Translations under genes and position numbers: made by a program
The notes under the pieces: generated by a model
Seen by the model: the letters and a program-made list of their open reading frames with translations, nothing else
Told to the model about the DNA's origin: nothing
Databases searched by the model: none
Source of the DNA: Brassica napus
Taxonomy: Eukaryota > Streptophyta > Magnoliopsida > Brassicales > Brassicaceae
Length of the DNA: 64,000 nt
Assembly: GCF_020379485.1 (NCBI RefSeq)
Contig: NW_026014861.1
Coordinates: 62,001-126,000, forward strand
Direction of reading: 5' to 3'
In this document: in pieces, positions 15,001-28,124 of the stretch
Numbering within the stretch: position 1 is the first letter of the stretch
How the letters are laid out: each line of letters begins with the position of its first letter

Positions 15001-18000
15001 ATTCATCCTGGTTTGATTGGAAGGACGAAGAAGCTGTGCTATTCCCAAACTGGGAAACTGGAATCACCTGATTTGAAAGTGGGATAACTTCTTCATCCCA
15101 ACTCCTATGAGATTTATTCAACTTCCTGATGATTCTCCACCACTTTATGTATCCAAATCAAGCTTCTCACAAAGTGATTCATCCTGGTTTGATTGGAAGG
15201 ACGAAGAAGCTGTGCTATTCCCAAACTGGGAAACTGGAATCACCTGATTTGAAAGTGGGATAACTTCTTCATCCCAACTCCTATGAGATTTATTCAACTT
15301 CCTGATGATTCTCCACCACTTTATGTATCCAAATCAAGCTTCTCACAAAGAGATTCATCCTGGTTTGATTGGAAGGACGAAGAAGCTGTGCTATTCCCAA
15401 ACTGGGAAACTGGAATCACCTGATTTGAAAGTGGGATAACTTCTTCATCCCAACTCCTATGAGATTTATTCAACTTCCTGATGATTCTCCACCACTTTAT
15501 GTATCCAAATCAAGCTTCTCACAAAGTGATTCATCCTGGTTTGATTGGAAGGACGAAGAAGCTGTGCTATTCCCAAACTGGGAAACTGGAATCACCTGAT
15601 TTGAAAGTGGGATAACTTCTTCATCCCAACTCCTATGAGATTTATTCAACTTCCTGATGATTCTCCACCACTTTATGTATCCAAATCAAGCTTCTCACAA
15701 AGTGATTCATCCTGGTTTGATTGGAAGGACGAAGAAGCTGTGCTATTCCCAAACTGGGAAACTGGAATCACCTGATTTGAAAGTGGGATAACTTCTTCAT
15801 CCCAACTCCTATGAGATTTATTCAACTTCCTGATGATTCTCCACCACTTTATGTATCCAAATCAAGCTTCTCACAAAGTGATTCATCCTGGTTTGATTGG
15901 AAGGACGAAGAAGCTGTGCTATTCCCAAACTGGGAAACTGGAATCACCTGATTTGAAAGTGGGATAACTTCTTCATCCCAACTCCTATGAGATTTATTCA
16001 ACTTCCTGATGATTCTCCACCACTTTATGTATCCAAATCAAGCTTCTCACAAAGTGATTCATCCTGGTTTGATTGGAAGGACGAAGAAGCTGTGCTATTC
16101 CCAAACTGGGAAACTGGAATCACCTGATTTGAAAGTGGGATAACTTCTTCATCCCAACTCCTATGAGATTTATTCAACTTCCTGATGATTCTCCACCACT
16201 TTATGTATCCAAATCAAGCTTCTCACAAAGTGATTCATCCTGGTTTGATTGGAAGGACGAAGAAGCTGTGCTATTCCCAAACTGGGAAACTGGAATCACC
16301 TGATTTGAAAGTGGGATAACTTCTTCATCCCAACTCCTATGAGATTTATTCAACTTCCTGATGATTCTCCACCACTTTATGTATCCAAATCAAGCTTCTC
16401 ACAAAGAGATTCATCCTGGTTTGATTGGAAGGACGAAGAAGCTGTGCTATTCCCAAACTGGGAAACTGGAATCACCTGATTTGAAAGTGGGATAACTTCT
16501 TCATCCCAACTCCTATGAGATTTATTCAACTTCCTGATGATTCTCCACCACTTTATGTATCCAAATCAAGCTTCTCACAAAGTGATTCATCCTGGTTTGA
16601 TTGGAAGGACGAAGAAGCTGTGCTATTCCCAAACTGGGAAACTGGAATCACCTGATTTGAAAGTGGGATAACTTCTTCATCCCAACTCCTATGAGATTTA
16701 TTCAACTTCCTGATGATTCTCCACCACTTTATGTATCCAAATCAAGCTTCTCACAAAGTGATTCATCCTGGTTTGATTGGAAGGACGAAGAAGCTGTGCT
16801 ATTCCCAAACTGGGAAACTGGAATCACCTGATTTGAAAGTGGGATAACTTCTTCATCCCAACTCCTATGAGATTTATTCAACTTCCTGATGATTCTCCAC
16901 CACTTTATGTATCCAAATCAAGCTTCTCACAAAGTGATTCATCCTGGTTTGATTGGAAGGACGAAGAAGCTGTGCTATTCCCAAACTGGGAAACTGGAAT
17001 CACCTGATTTGAAAGTGGGATAACTTCTTCATCCCAACTCCTATGAGATTTATTCAACTTCCTGATGATTCTCCACCACTTTATGTATCCAAATCAAGCT
17101 TCTCACAAAGTGATTCATCCTGGTTTGATTGGAAGGACGAAGAAGCTGTGCTATTCCCAAACTGGGAAACTGGAATCACCTGATTTGAAAGTGGGATAAC
17201 TTCTTCATCCCAACTCCTATGAGATTTATTCAACTTCCTGATGATTCTCCACCACTTTATGTATCCAAATCAAGCTTCTCACAAAGTGATTCATCCTGGT
17301 TTGATTGGAAGGACGAAGAAGCTGTGCTATTCCCAAACTGGGAAACTGGAATCACCTGATTTGAAAGTGGGATAACTTCTTCATCCCAACTCCTATGAGA
17401 TTTATTCAACTTCCTGATGATTCTCCACCACTTTATGTATCCAAATCAAGCTTCTCACAAAGTGATTCATCCTGGTTTGATTGGAAGGACGAAGAAGCTG
17501 TGCTATTCCCAAACTGGGAAACTGGAATCACCTGATTTGAAAGTGGGATAACTTCTTCATCCCAACTCCTATGAGATTTATTCAACTTCCTGATGATTCT
17601 CCACCACTTTATGTATCCAAATCAAGCTTCTCACAAAGTGATTCATCCTGGTTTGATTGGAAGGACGAAGAAGCTGTGCTATTCCCAAACTGGGAAACTG
17701 GAATCACCTGATTTGAAAGTGGGATAACTTCTTCATCCCAACTCCTATGAGATTTATTCAACTTCCTGATGATTCTCCACCACTTTATGTATCCAAATCA
17801 AGCTTCTCACAAAGTGATTCATCCTGGTTTGATTGGAAGGACGAAGAAGCTGTGCTATTCCCAAACTGGGAAACTGGAATCACCTGATTTGAAAGTGGGA
17901 TAACTTCTTCATCCCAACTCCTATGAGATTTATTCAACTTCCTGATGATTCTCCACCACTTTATGTATCCAAATCAAGCTTCTCACAAAGTGATTCATCC

Positions 18001-21000
18001 TGGTTTGATTGGAAGGACGAAGAAGCTGTGCTATTCCCAAACTGGGAAACTGGAATCACCTGATTTGAAAGTGGGATAACTTCTTCATCCCAACTCCTAT
18101 GAGATTTATTCAACTTCCTGATGATTCTCCACCACTTTATGTATCCAAATCAAGCTTCTCACAAAGTGATTCATCCTGGTTTGATTGGAAGGACGAAGAA
18201 GCTGTGCTATTCCCAAACTGGGAAACTGGAATCACCTGATTTGAAAGTGGGATAACTTCTTCATCCCAACTCCTATGAGATTTATTCAACTTCCTGATGA
18301 TTCTCCACCACTTTATGTATCCAAATCAAGCTTCTCACAAAGTGATTCATCCTGGTTTGATTGGAAGGACGAAGAAGCTGTGCTATTCCCAAACTGGGAA
18401 ACTGGAATCACCTGATTTGAAAGTGGGATAACTTCTTCATCCCAACTCCTATGAGATTTATTCAACTTCCTGATGATTCTCCACCACTTTATGTATCCAA
18501 ATCAAGCTTCTCACAAAGTGATTCATCCTGGTTTGATTGGAAGGACGAAGAAGCTGTGCTATTCCCAAACTGGGAAACTGGAATCACCTGATTTGAAAGT
18601 GGGATAACTTCTTCATCCCAACTCCTATGAGATTTATTCAACTTCCTGATGATTCTCCACCACTTTATGTATCCAAATCAAGCTTCTCACAAAGTGATTC
18701 ATCCTGGTTTGATTGGAAGGACGAAGAAGCTGTGCTATTCCCAAACTGGGAAACTGGAATCACCTGATTTGAAAGTGGGATAACTTCTTCATCCCAACTC
18801 CTATGAGATTTATTCAACTTCCTGATGATTCTCCACCACTTTATGTATCCAAATCAAGCTTCTCACAAAGTGATTCATCCTGGTTTGATTGGAAGGACGA
18901 AGAAGCTGTGCTATTCCCAAACTGGGAAACTGGAATCACCTGATTTGAAAGTGGGATAACTTCTTCATCCCAACTCCTATGAGATTTATTCAACTTCCTG
19001 ATGATTCTCCACCACTTTATGTATCCAAATCAAGCTTCTCACAAAGTGATTCATCCTGGTTTGATTGGAAGGACGAAGAAGCTGTGCTATTCCCAAACTG
19101 GGAAACTGGAATCACCTGATTTGAAAGTGGGATAACTTCTTCATCCCAACTCCTATGAGATTTATTCAACTTCCTGATGATTCTCCACCACTTTATGTAT
19201 CCAAATCAAGCTTCTCACAAAGTGATTCATCCTGGTTTGATTGGAAGGACGAAGAAGCTGTGCTATTCCCAAACTGGGAAACTGGAATCACCTGATTTGA
19301 AAGTGGGATAACTTCTTCATCCCAACTCCTATGAGATTTATTCAACTTCCTGATGATTCTCCACCACTTTATGTATCCAAATCAAGCTTCTCACAAAGTG
19401 ATTCATCCTGGTTTGATTGGAAGGACGAAGAAGCTGTGCTATTCCCAAACTGGGAAACTGGAATCACCTGATTTGAAAGTGGGATAACTTCTTCATCCCA
19501 ACTCCTATGAGATTTATTCAACTTCCTGATGATTCTCCACCACTTTATGTATCCAAATCAAGCTTCTCACAAAGTGATTCATCCTGGTTTGATTGGAAGG
19601 ACGAAGAAGCTGTGCTATTCCCAAACTGGGAAACTGGAATCACCTGATTTGAAAGTGGGATAACTTCTTCATCCCAACTCCTATGAGATTTATTCAACTT
19701 CCTGATGATTCTCCACCACTTTATGTATCCAAATCAAGCTTCTCACAAAGTGATTCATCCTGGTTTGATTGGAAGGACGAAGAAGCTGTGCTATTCCCAA
19801 ACTGGGAAACTGGAATCACCTGATTTGAAAGTGGGATAACTTCTTCATCCCAACTCCTATGAGATTTATTCAACTTCCTGATGATTCTCCACCACTTTAT
19901 GTATCCAAATCAAGCTTCTCACAAAGTGATTCATCCTGGTTTGATTGGAAGGACGAAGAAGCTGTGCTATTCCCAAACTGGGAAACTGGAATCACCTGAT
20001 TTGAAAGTGGGATAACTTCTTCATCCCAACTCCTATGAGATTTATTCAACTTCCTGATGATTCTCCACCACTTTATGTATCCAAATCAAGCTTCTCACAA
20101 AGTGATTCATCCTGGTTTGATTGGAAGGACGAAGAAGCTGTGCTATTCCCAAACTGGGAAACTGGAATCACCTGATTTGAAAGTGGGATAACTTCTTCAT
20201 CCCAACTCCTATGAGATTTATTCAACTTCCTGATGATTCTCCACCACTTTATGTATCCAAATCAAGCTTCTCACAAAGTGATTCATCCTGGTTTGATTGG
20301 AAGGACGAAGAAGCTGTGCTATTCCCAAACTGGGAAACTGGAATCACCTGATTTGAAAGTGGGATAACTTCTTCATCCCAACTCCTATGAGATTTATTCA
20401 ACTTCCTGATGATTCTCCACCACTTTATGTATCCAAATCAAGCTTCTCACAAAGTGATTCATCCTGGTTTGATTGGAAGGACGAAGAAGCTGTGCTATTC
20501 CCAAACTGGGAAACTGGAATCACCTGATTTGAAAGTGGGATAACTTCTTCATCCCAACTCCTATGAGATTTATTCAACTTCCTGATGATTCTCCACCACT
20601 TTATGTATCCAAATCAAGCTTCTCACAAAGTGATTCATCCTGGTTTGATTGGAAGGACGAAGAAGCTGTGCTATTCCCAAACTGGGAAACTGGAATCACC
20701 TGATTTGAAAGTGGGATAACTTCTTCATCCCAACTCCTATGAGATTTATTCAACTTCCTGATGATTCTCCACCACTTTATGTATCCAAATCAAGCTTCTC
20801 ACAAAGTGATTCATCCTGGTTTGATTGGAAGGACGAAGAAGCTGTGCTATTCCCAAACTGGGAAACTGGAATCACCTGATTTGAAAGTGGGATAACTTCT
20901 TCATCCCAACTCCTATGAGATTTATTCAACTTCCTGATGATTCTCCACCACTTTATGTATCCAAATCAAGCTTCTCACAAAGTGATTCATCCTGGTTTGA

Positions 21001-24000
21001 TTGGAAGGACGAAGAAGCTGTGCTATTCCCAAACTGGGAAACTGGAATCACCTGATTTGAAAGTGGGATAACTTCTTCATCCCAACTCCTATGAGATTTA
21101 TTCAACTTCCTGATGATTCTCCACCACTTTATGTATCCAAATCAAGCTTCTCACAAAGATTCATCCTGGTTTGATTGGAAGGACGAAGAAGCTGTGCTAT
21201 TCCCAAACTGGGAAACTGGAATCACCTGATTTGAAAGTGGGATAACTTCTTCATCCCAACTCCTATGAGATTTATTCAACTTCCTGATGATTCTCCACCA
21301 CTTTATGTATCCAAATCAAGCTTCTCACAAAGTGATTCATCCTGGTTTGATTGGAAGGACGAAGAAGCTGTGCTATTCCCAAACTGGGAAACTGGAATCA
21401 CCTGATTTGAAAGTGGGATAACTTCTTCATCCCAACTCCTATGAGATTTATTCAACTTCCTGATGATTCTCCACCACTTTATGTATCCAAATCAAGCTTC
21501 TCACAAAGTGATTCATCCTGGTTTGATTGGAAGGACGAAGAAGCTGTGCTATTCCCAAACTGGGAAACTGGAATCACCTGATTTGAAAGTGGGATAACTT
21601 CTTCATCCCAACTCCTATGAGATTTATTCAACTTCCTGATGATTCTCCACCACTTTATGTATCCAAATCAAGCTTCTCACAAAGAGATTCATCCTGGTTT
21701 GATTGGAAGGACGAAGAAGCTGTGCTATTCCCAAACTGGGAAACTGGAATCACCTGATTTGAAAGTGGGATAACTTCTTCATCCCAACTCCTATGAGATT
21801 TATTCAACTTCCTGATGATTCTCCACCACTTTATGTATCCAAATCAAGCTTCTCACAAAGTGATTCATCCTGGTTTGATTGGAAGGACGAAGAAGCTGTG
21901 CTATTCCCAAACTGGGAAACTGGAATCACCTGATTTGAAAGTGGGATAACTTCTTCATCCCAACTCCTATGAGATTTATTCAACTTCCTGATGATTCTCC
22001 ACCACTTTATGTATCCAAATCAAGCTTCTCACAAAGAGATTCATCCTGGTTTGATTGGAAGGACGAAGAAGCTGTGCTATTCCCAAACTGGGAAACTGGA
22101 ATCACCTGATTTGAAAGTGGGATAACTTCTTCATCCCAACTCCTATGAGATTTATTCAACTTCCTGATGATTCTCCACCACTTTATGTATCCAAATCAAG
22201 CTTCTCACAAAGTGATTCATCCTGGTTTGATTGGAAGGACGAAGAAGCTGTGCTATTCCCAAACTGGGAAACTGGAATCACCTGATTTGAAAGTGGGATA
22301 ACTTCTTCATCCCAACTCCTATGAGATTTATTCAACTTCCTGATGATTCTCCACCACTTTATGTATCCAAATCAAGCTTCTCACAAAGAGATTCATCCTG
22401 GTTTGATTGGAAGGACGAAGAAGCTGTGCTATTCCCAAACTGGGAAACTGGAATCACCTGATTTGAAAGTGGGATAACTTCTTCATCCCAACTCCTATGA
22501 GATTTATTCAACTTCCTGATGATTCTCCACCACTTTATGTATCCAAATCAAGCTTCTCACAAAGAGATTCATCCTGGTTTGATTGGAAGGACGAAGAAGC
22601 TGTGCTATTCCCAAACTGGGAAACTGGAATCACCTGATTTGAAAGTGGGATAACTTCTTCATCCCAACTCCTATGAGATTTATTCAACTTCCTGATGATT
22701 CTCCACCACTTTATGTATCCAAATCAAGCTTCTCACAAAGTGATTCATCCTGGTTTGATTGGAAGGACGAAGAAGCTGTGCTATTCCCAAACTGGGAAAC
22801 TGGAATCACCTGATTTGAAAGTGGGATAACTTCTTCATCCCAACTCCTATGAGATTTATTCAACTTCCTGATGATTCTCCACCACTTTATGTATCCAAAT
22901 CAAGCTTCTCACAAAGAGATTCATCCTGGTTTGATTGGAAGGACGAAGAAGCTGTGCTATTCCCAAACTGGGAAACTGGAATCACCTGATTTGAAAGTGG
23001 GATAACTTCTTCATCCCAACTCCTATGAGATTTATTCAACTTCCTGATGATTCTCCACCACTTTATGTATCCAAATCAAGCTTCTCACAAAGTGATTCAT
23101 CCTGGTTTGATTGGAAGGACGAAGAAGCTGTGCTATTCCCAAACTGGGAAACTGGAATCACCTGATTTGAAAGTGGGATAACTTCTTCATCCCAACTCCT
23201 ATGAGATTTATTCAACTTCCTGATGATTCTCCACCACTTTATGTATCCAAATCAAGCTTCTCACAAAGAGATTCATCCTGGTTTGATTGGAAGGACGAAG
23301 AAGCTGTGCTATTCCCAAACTGGGAAACTGGAATCACCTGATTTGAAAGTGGGATAACTTCTTCATCCCACTCCTATGAGATTTATTCAACTTCCTGGTG
23401 ATTCTCCACCACTTTATGTATCCAAATCAAGCTTCTCACAAGTGATTCATCCTGGTTTTGATTGGAAGGACGAAGAAGCTGTGCTATTCCCAAACTGGGA
23501 AACTGGAATCACCTGATTTGAAAGTGGGATAACTTCTTCATCCCAACTCCTATGAGATTTATTCACTTCCTGGGATTCTCCACCACTTTATGTATCCAAA
23601 TCAAGCTTCTCACAAAGTGATTCATCCTGGTTTGATTGGAACGACGAAGAAGCTGTGCTATTCCCAACTGGAAACTGAATCACCTGATTTGAAAGTGGGA
23701 TAACTTCTTCATCCCAACTCCTATGAGATTTATTCAACTTCCTGTGATGATTCTCCACCACTTTATGTATCCAAATCAAGCTTCTCACAAAGAGATTCAT
23801 CCTGGTTTGATTGGAACGACGAAGAAGCTGTGCTATTCCCAAACTGGGAAACTGGAATCACCTGATTTGAAAGTGGGATAACTTCTTCATGCCCAACTCC
23901 TATGAGATTTATTTCAACTTCCTGGTGATTCTCCACCACTTTATGTATCCAAATCAAGCTTCTCACAAAGATTCATCCTGGTTTGATTGGAACGAAGGAG

Positions 24001-24010
24001 AGCTGTGCTA
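1..24010. repeat. 176-bp centromeric satellite array (CentBr-like), about 136 units
   Basis: The sequence repeats with a period of 176 bp: the same unit starts at 1, 177, 353 and so on. Each unit has one HindIII site (AAGCTT) near unit position 30. By eye the units are almost identical over the first 23.3 kb. Variation is concentrated at unit positions 45-46, where most units read AAAGTGATTC, about 20 read AAAGAGATTC and five lack two bases (near 1981, 11659, 13945, 21159, 23970). Each unit contains a short palindrome TTCCCA-aac-TGGGAA (unit 88-102). Unit length, HindIII site and sequence match my memory of the Brassica centromere satellite CentBr. Such satellites carry CENH3 nucleosomes and the kinetochore; whether this array does cannot be read from the sequence. 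No coding function is proposed. Confidence 0.93.
23371..24010. repeat. Divergent, indel-rich edge of the satellite array
   Basis: The last three to four units depart from the otherwise uniform array. There are single-base losses (cccactcc near 23371, cacaagtg near 23439, attcacttcc near 23563), gains (ggttttgatt, atttcaac, catgcccaac) and substitutions. Several edge units read GGAACGACG where the core array reads GGAAGGACG. Array-edge decay is expected when unequal exchange homogenises only the interior. However, the same style of single-base indels continues into the adjoining copia DNA up to about 24410, so low consensus quality is an alternative explanation. Confidence 0.8.
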
Positions 24011-27000
24011 ATCAAGCAACTCAAGAGGAGGGAGGAAGCTCCACAGCACACAAGGCTGCGCATGGGAAGTATGATGAGAGGAGGTTCAATGAGGAACTGT
24101 GATCACTGCAAGAAGCATGGCCACAAGAAGAGCCAATGCTGGATACTCCATCCCCATCTCAAGCCGGCAAAGTTTATGAAGGACAGAGAGGCAAGGGCTA
24201 ATGTCTCAGATGGAGCAAGCGCAAGTGGAGCGGGTACTAGCAAAGGGAAGGAGATAGATGGGCGTGAAGCAGGTGATGGGAGGTCTCTTGTAGCCTACAC
24301 TGGAGCCCAAGCAACCGTGGGAACTATGATCAAGAGTATCTAAGAAATCCGACCTTGATGCTCTCATTAAGCTCTTCAAGGAGCATGGTAACACTTTGAG
24401 TATTCCTTTGGTGCTAGGGCTATAGAGAATGATGAGAATCCAACTAGAATTAATAGGATGCATGAAAGTGTGATAGAGATAATAAATCAATCTAGAACGG
24501 CTAGTTTTGCTAGGAATGATCATGTATTCAAACCATCTAGTATCCTTGCTCATATTGCTAGTTCACATACCATTAAGCCTTTAGTAGTTGATTCTGGTGC
24601 ATCTCATCATATGATCAGTGACACTAGTTTGATTAAAAACATTGTACCAATGAATGGTAACGTGATGATAGCTAATGGAGATAAGATACCTATTAGAGGA
24701 ATATGACGTCTTAAACTGTTTGATAAGGAAACTAAAGCCTTTTATATGCCTGAATTTACTTCAAACTTGTTATCTGTTAAGAAATGTGCTACTGATTTGA
24801 AATGCAATGTCATATTCAGTCCTAATGATGTGAAGTTTCAGGATATTAAAAGCAGCAAGATGATTGGAAAGGGAGTGACTAAAGGAGAATTGTATTTACT
24901 TGAAGATCTTGCTCCTGTTTCTAGTTATAGCTGCTCGTTTACTTCTGTTTCTGGTTCTAGTTTAAGTAAAAATGCATTGTGGCATGCTAGATTAGGACAC
25001 CCTCATAATAAGGCTTTAAAACTGATGTTGCCAGGTGTTTCCCTTGAGAATAATGATTGTGAAGCTTGTATTTTAGGCAAGCATTGTAAGACTGTCTTTA
25101 CTAAATCTACTACGGTTTATGAGAAGTGTTTTGATTTGATTCATTCTGATGTTTGGACTGCTCCTTGCTTATCTAGAGACAATCAAAAGTATTATGTAAC
25201 TTTCATTGATGAAAAATCCAAATACACCTTGTTAACCTTAATTCCAACCAAAGATAGGGTACTTGATGCATTTAAGAACTTTCAATCATATGTGACTAAC
25301 CATTATAATGCCAAGATAAAGATTTTCAGGTCAGATAATGGAGGAGAAAACACGGGACAAGCATTCAAGCTCCATCTATCTCAGCATGGAATCCTACATC
25401 AGACAAGCTGTCCCTATACTCCACAACAGAATGGTGTGGCTGAGAGAAAGAATAGGCATCTGATGGAAGTGGCCAGGTCCATGATGTTTCAAACCAATGT
25501 ACCTAAGAAGTTCTGGAGTGATGCGGTCACTACAGCTTGTTATCTCATCAACAGAACACCAACTCTGATTCTGCAAGGGTTATCACCATTTGAGGTATTG
25601 AACCAATACAAGCCCTCATTGGAACATATGAAGATCTTTGGGTGTTTGTGTTTTGTGATGGTACCGGGAGAATTAAGAAACAAACTTGAAGCTAGGAGCT
25701 CCAAGGCAATGTTTATTGGATACTCATCAAGTCAGAAAGGATACAAGTGCTATGATCCTAACACAAGGAGAGTGTTAGTATCTAGAGAAGTGAAGTTTGT
25801 GGAGGAAAAAGGATATTATGAGGAGCAGATTCAAGAAGATTTGAAAGATCTCACTTCAGATAGAGCTGCAACCTTGAGGATAATACTAGAAGGACTTGGA
25901 ATCAATATGGATCAAGAACAGCAAGAAGTGAGAGGCACTACACCAATACCGAATCATCAGACGTCCAATCTTGAACATGAGGGGGGAAATGGAACAGAAA
26001 CTCAAACTCAAAGTCATGAAGAGAGTTCTGGTTCTCATCATCAAGCTGTGGAGTCAAATGATCAACGAGAAGGAGCTGAATCAAGTCGGCTAAGGGATGA
26101 AGGAGCTGAAGCAAGTCAGCCAAGAGAAGAAACATCTGAAACTAGTACACAAGAAGATGTACAAGACATGGAGTTACCGGCACAAGAAGGGCCAGTGTTG
26201 AGAAGAAGTACAAGGCTGAGAAAGGATCCTTCCAGTTGGGTAAACACGAGAGTGTACTACAATGCTCAAGCTGTGAAGCATCCTACTCAGGCCGTGTGTT
26301 CTTTCTCTCAATATCCAGAAGCACATTGTGCATTCATGGTAAACTTAGATGAGAATCACATTCCAAGAAGCTATGAAGAGGCAATGGAGGATAAGGAATG
26401 GAAGGAATCAGTAGGAGCTGAGGCAGGAGCTATGATAAAGAATGATACATGGTTTGAAAGTGAACTACCAAAAGGGAAGAAGGCAGTATCTAGTAGATGG
26501 ATCTTCACAATCAAATACAAAGGTGATGGACAGATTGAGAGGAAGAAGACTAGATTAGTAGCAAGAGGGTTCACTCAAACATATGGAGAGGATTACATTG
26601 AGACATTTGCACCAGTAGCCAAGTTACATACCATTAGAATTGTACTAAGCTTGGCGGTTAACCTTGGATGGGGATTGTGGCAAATGGATGTGAAGAATGC
26701 ATTCTTACAAGGAGAACTTGAGGATGAAGTCTACATGTATCCTCCACCAGGTCTTGAACATCTAGTGAAGAGAGGGAATGTACTGAGGCTAAAGAAGGCT
26801 ATCTATGGGTTGAAGCAATCACCAAGAGCGTGGTACAACAAGTTGAGCACAACTCTGAACGGCCGAGGTTTTAAGAAGTCAGAATTGGACCATACTTTCT
26901 TTACCCTCACTACTCCCTCAGGTATGGTTGCTCTCCTTGTGTATGTGGATGATATCATTATCACAGGGAGTGATAAGGAAGGTATCAAAGCAACCAAGGA

Positions 27001-27913
27001 GTTTCTAAAGTCTATGTTTGAAATAAAAGACTTGGGAGAAACGAAATACTTTCTTGGAATTGAGATTTGTAGATCCAAGGAAGGTTTGTTCATGTCCCAA
27101 AGGAAGTATACACTTGATCTTTTGAAAGATACAGGTGCTCATGAAGGCAAGACAGCAAGGATGCCAATGGAGGATGGCTACAAAGTACCAAGAGAGGGGG
27201 AGATTGAAGACAGCAAGCCATTTCATGATCCTAAACTCTATAGAAAACTTGTTGGCAAATTGATTTATCTAACCATCACAAGACCTGATATATGCTTTGC
27301 TGTGAATCAGGTGAGTCAACACATGCAGCTTCCCAAGGAACATCATTGGCGTATGGTTGAGAGGCTGCTGATGTATCTAAATGGCTCGCCGGATCAAGGA
27401 GTATGGATGGGGTGCAATGGAAGCACAGAAGTAGTGGGCTATTGTGATGCTGATTGGGCAGGTGATAGAGCTGACAGGAGATCAACAACCGGCTATTGCA
27501 CATTCATTGGAGGCAACTTGGTGACTTGGAAGAGTAAGAAACAGAAGGTGGTGTCATGCTCTAGTGCAGAAGCTGAGTATAGAGCTATGCTGAAGCTTAC
27601 AAACGAGCTAGTTTGGATAAAGGGCATCTTGAAGCATTTGGAGATAGCACAAGACACTCCAATGACAATGCATTGTGACAACCAGGCCGCCATTCACATA
27701 GCCTCCAACTCGGTGTTTTATGAGAGAACAAAGCACATTGAGGTTGATTGCCACAAGGTGAGGCAGATGATTGTCCTAGGAGTCATCTTGCCATGTTATA
27801 CTAGGAGTGAAGATCAGTTGGCTGATGTATTTACCAAGGCTGCAAGGCAAAAGACAATGGAGTCCATTCATATTAGATTGGGCCTCGTTGATCTTGGGAA
27901 GAGAAGCAGCTGA
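24011..27913 (+). pseudogene. Copia A gag-pol polyprotein, 5'-truncated and frame-broken
   Basis: The zinc knuckle (NCDHCKKHGHKKSQC) lies near 24097-24140, the protease motif DSGASHH near 24591, and the first integrase Asp (HSDVWT) at 25148-25150. The second integrase Asp (RSDNGGE) is at 25334-25336, RT YVDD at 26942-26953, and the C-terminal RNase H runs to the TGA at 27911-27913. Gag has several one-base indels relative to H and F. A TGA at 24704-24706 (GGA-ATA-TGA) ends the protease reading. From 24746 a 1055-codon frame stays open through integrase, RT and RNase H. Two changes at usually conserved positions are visible: GGENTG for GGEYTG, and KYTLL for KYTWL. A is therefore a degraded copy whose pol half is still open. 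Confidence 0.92.
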
Positions 27914-27923
27914 TCCCCTTAGT

Positions 27924-28053
27924 CATGAGATCTTTACTCTTTTTCCCTCATTAAGGTTTTGTCCCAATGGGTTTTCCTTAGTGAGGTTTTTAATGAGGAA
28001 GATCTCATGGCTATCCAAGCTTAGGCTTTCACAAAGCTAAGCTTGAGGGGAAG
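27924..28053 (+). other. Copia A 3' noncoding structured block and polypurine tract
   Basis: Three inverted repeats lie between the pol stop and the LTR. P1 pairs 27924-27934 with 27999-28009 (CATGAGATCTT/AAGATCTCATG, perfect). P2 pairs 27946-27956 with 27976-27986 (CCTCATTAAGG/CCTTAGTGAGG, full length with one U.G wobble). P3 pairs 28017-28024 with 28037-28044 (AAGCTTAG/CTAAGCTT), extended by CTTT/AAAG. The purine run GAGGGGAAG (28045-28053) is the PPT that primes plus-strand DNA; other copies read GAGGGGGAG. The same layout occurs in B, D, E, F, G and H. Confidence 0.75.
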
Positions 28054-28124
28054 TGTTGAGATGAGCTGAGTTAAGTGAAGAAGGGAGATGAGGTTTGAGT
28101 AGAATGAGGAGAAGGGAGACTAGG

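Noticed and set aside
1..23370. CRISPR-like array
   Set aside because: Units repeat in full with no unique spacers, and the context is a plant centromere.
23588..23966. Reverse-strand reading frames of 67-84 codons in the satellite
   Set aside because: They are open only because of indels in the degenerate edge units. The core units have no such frame and the sequence is satellite.
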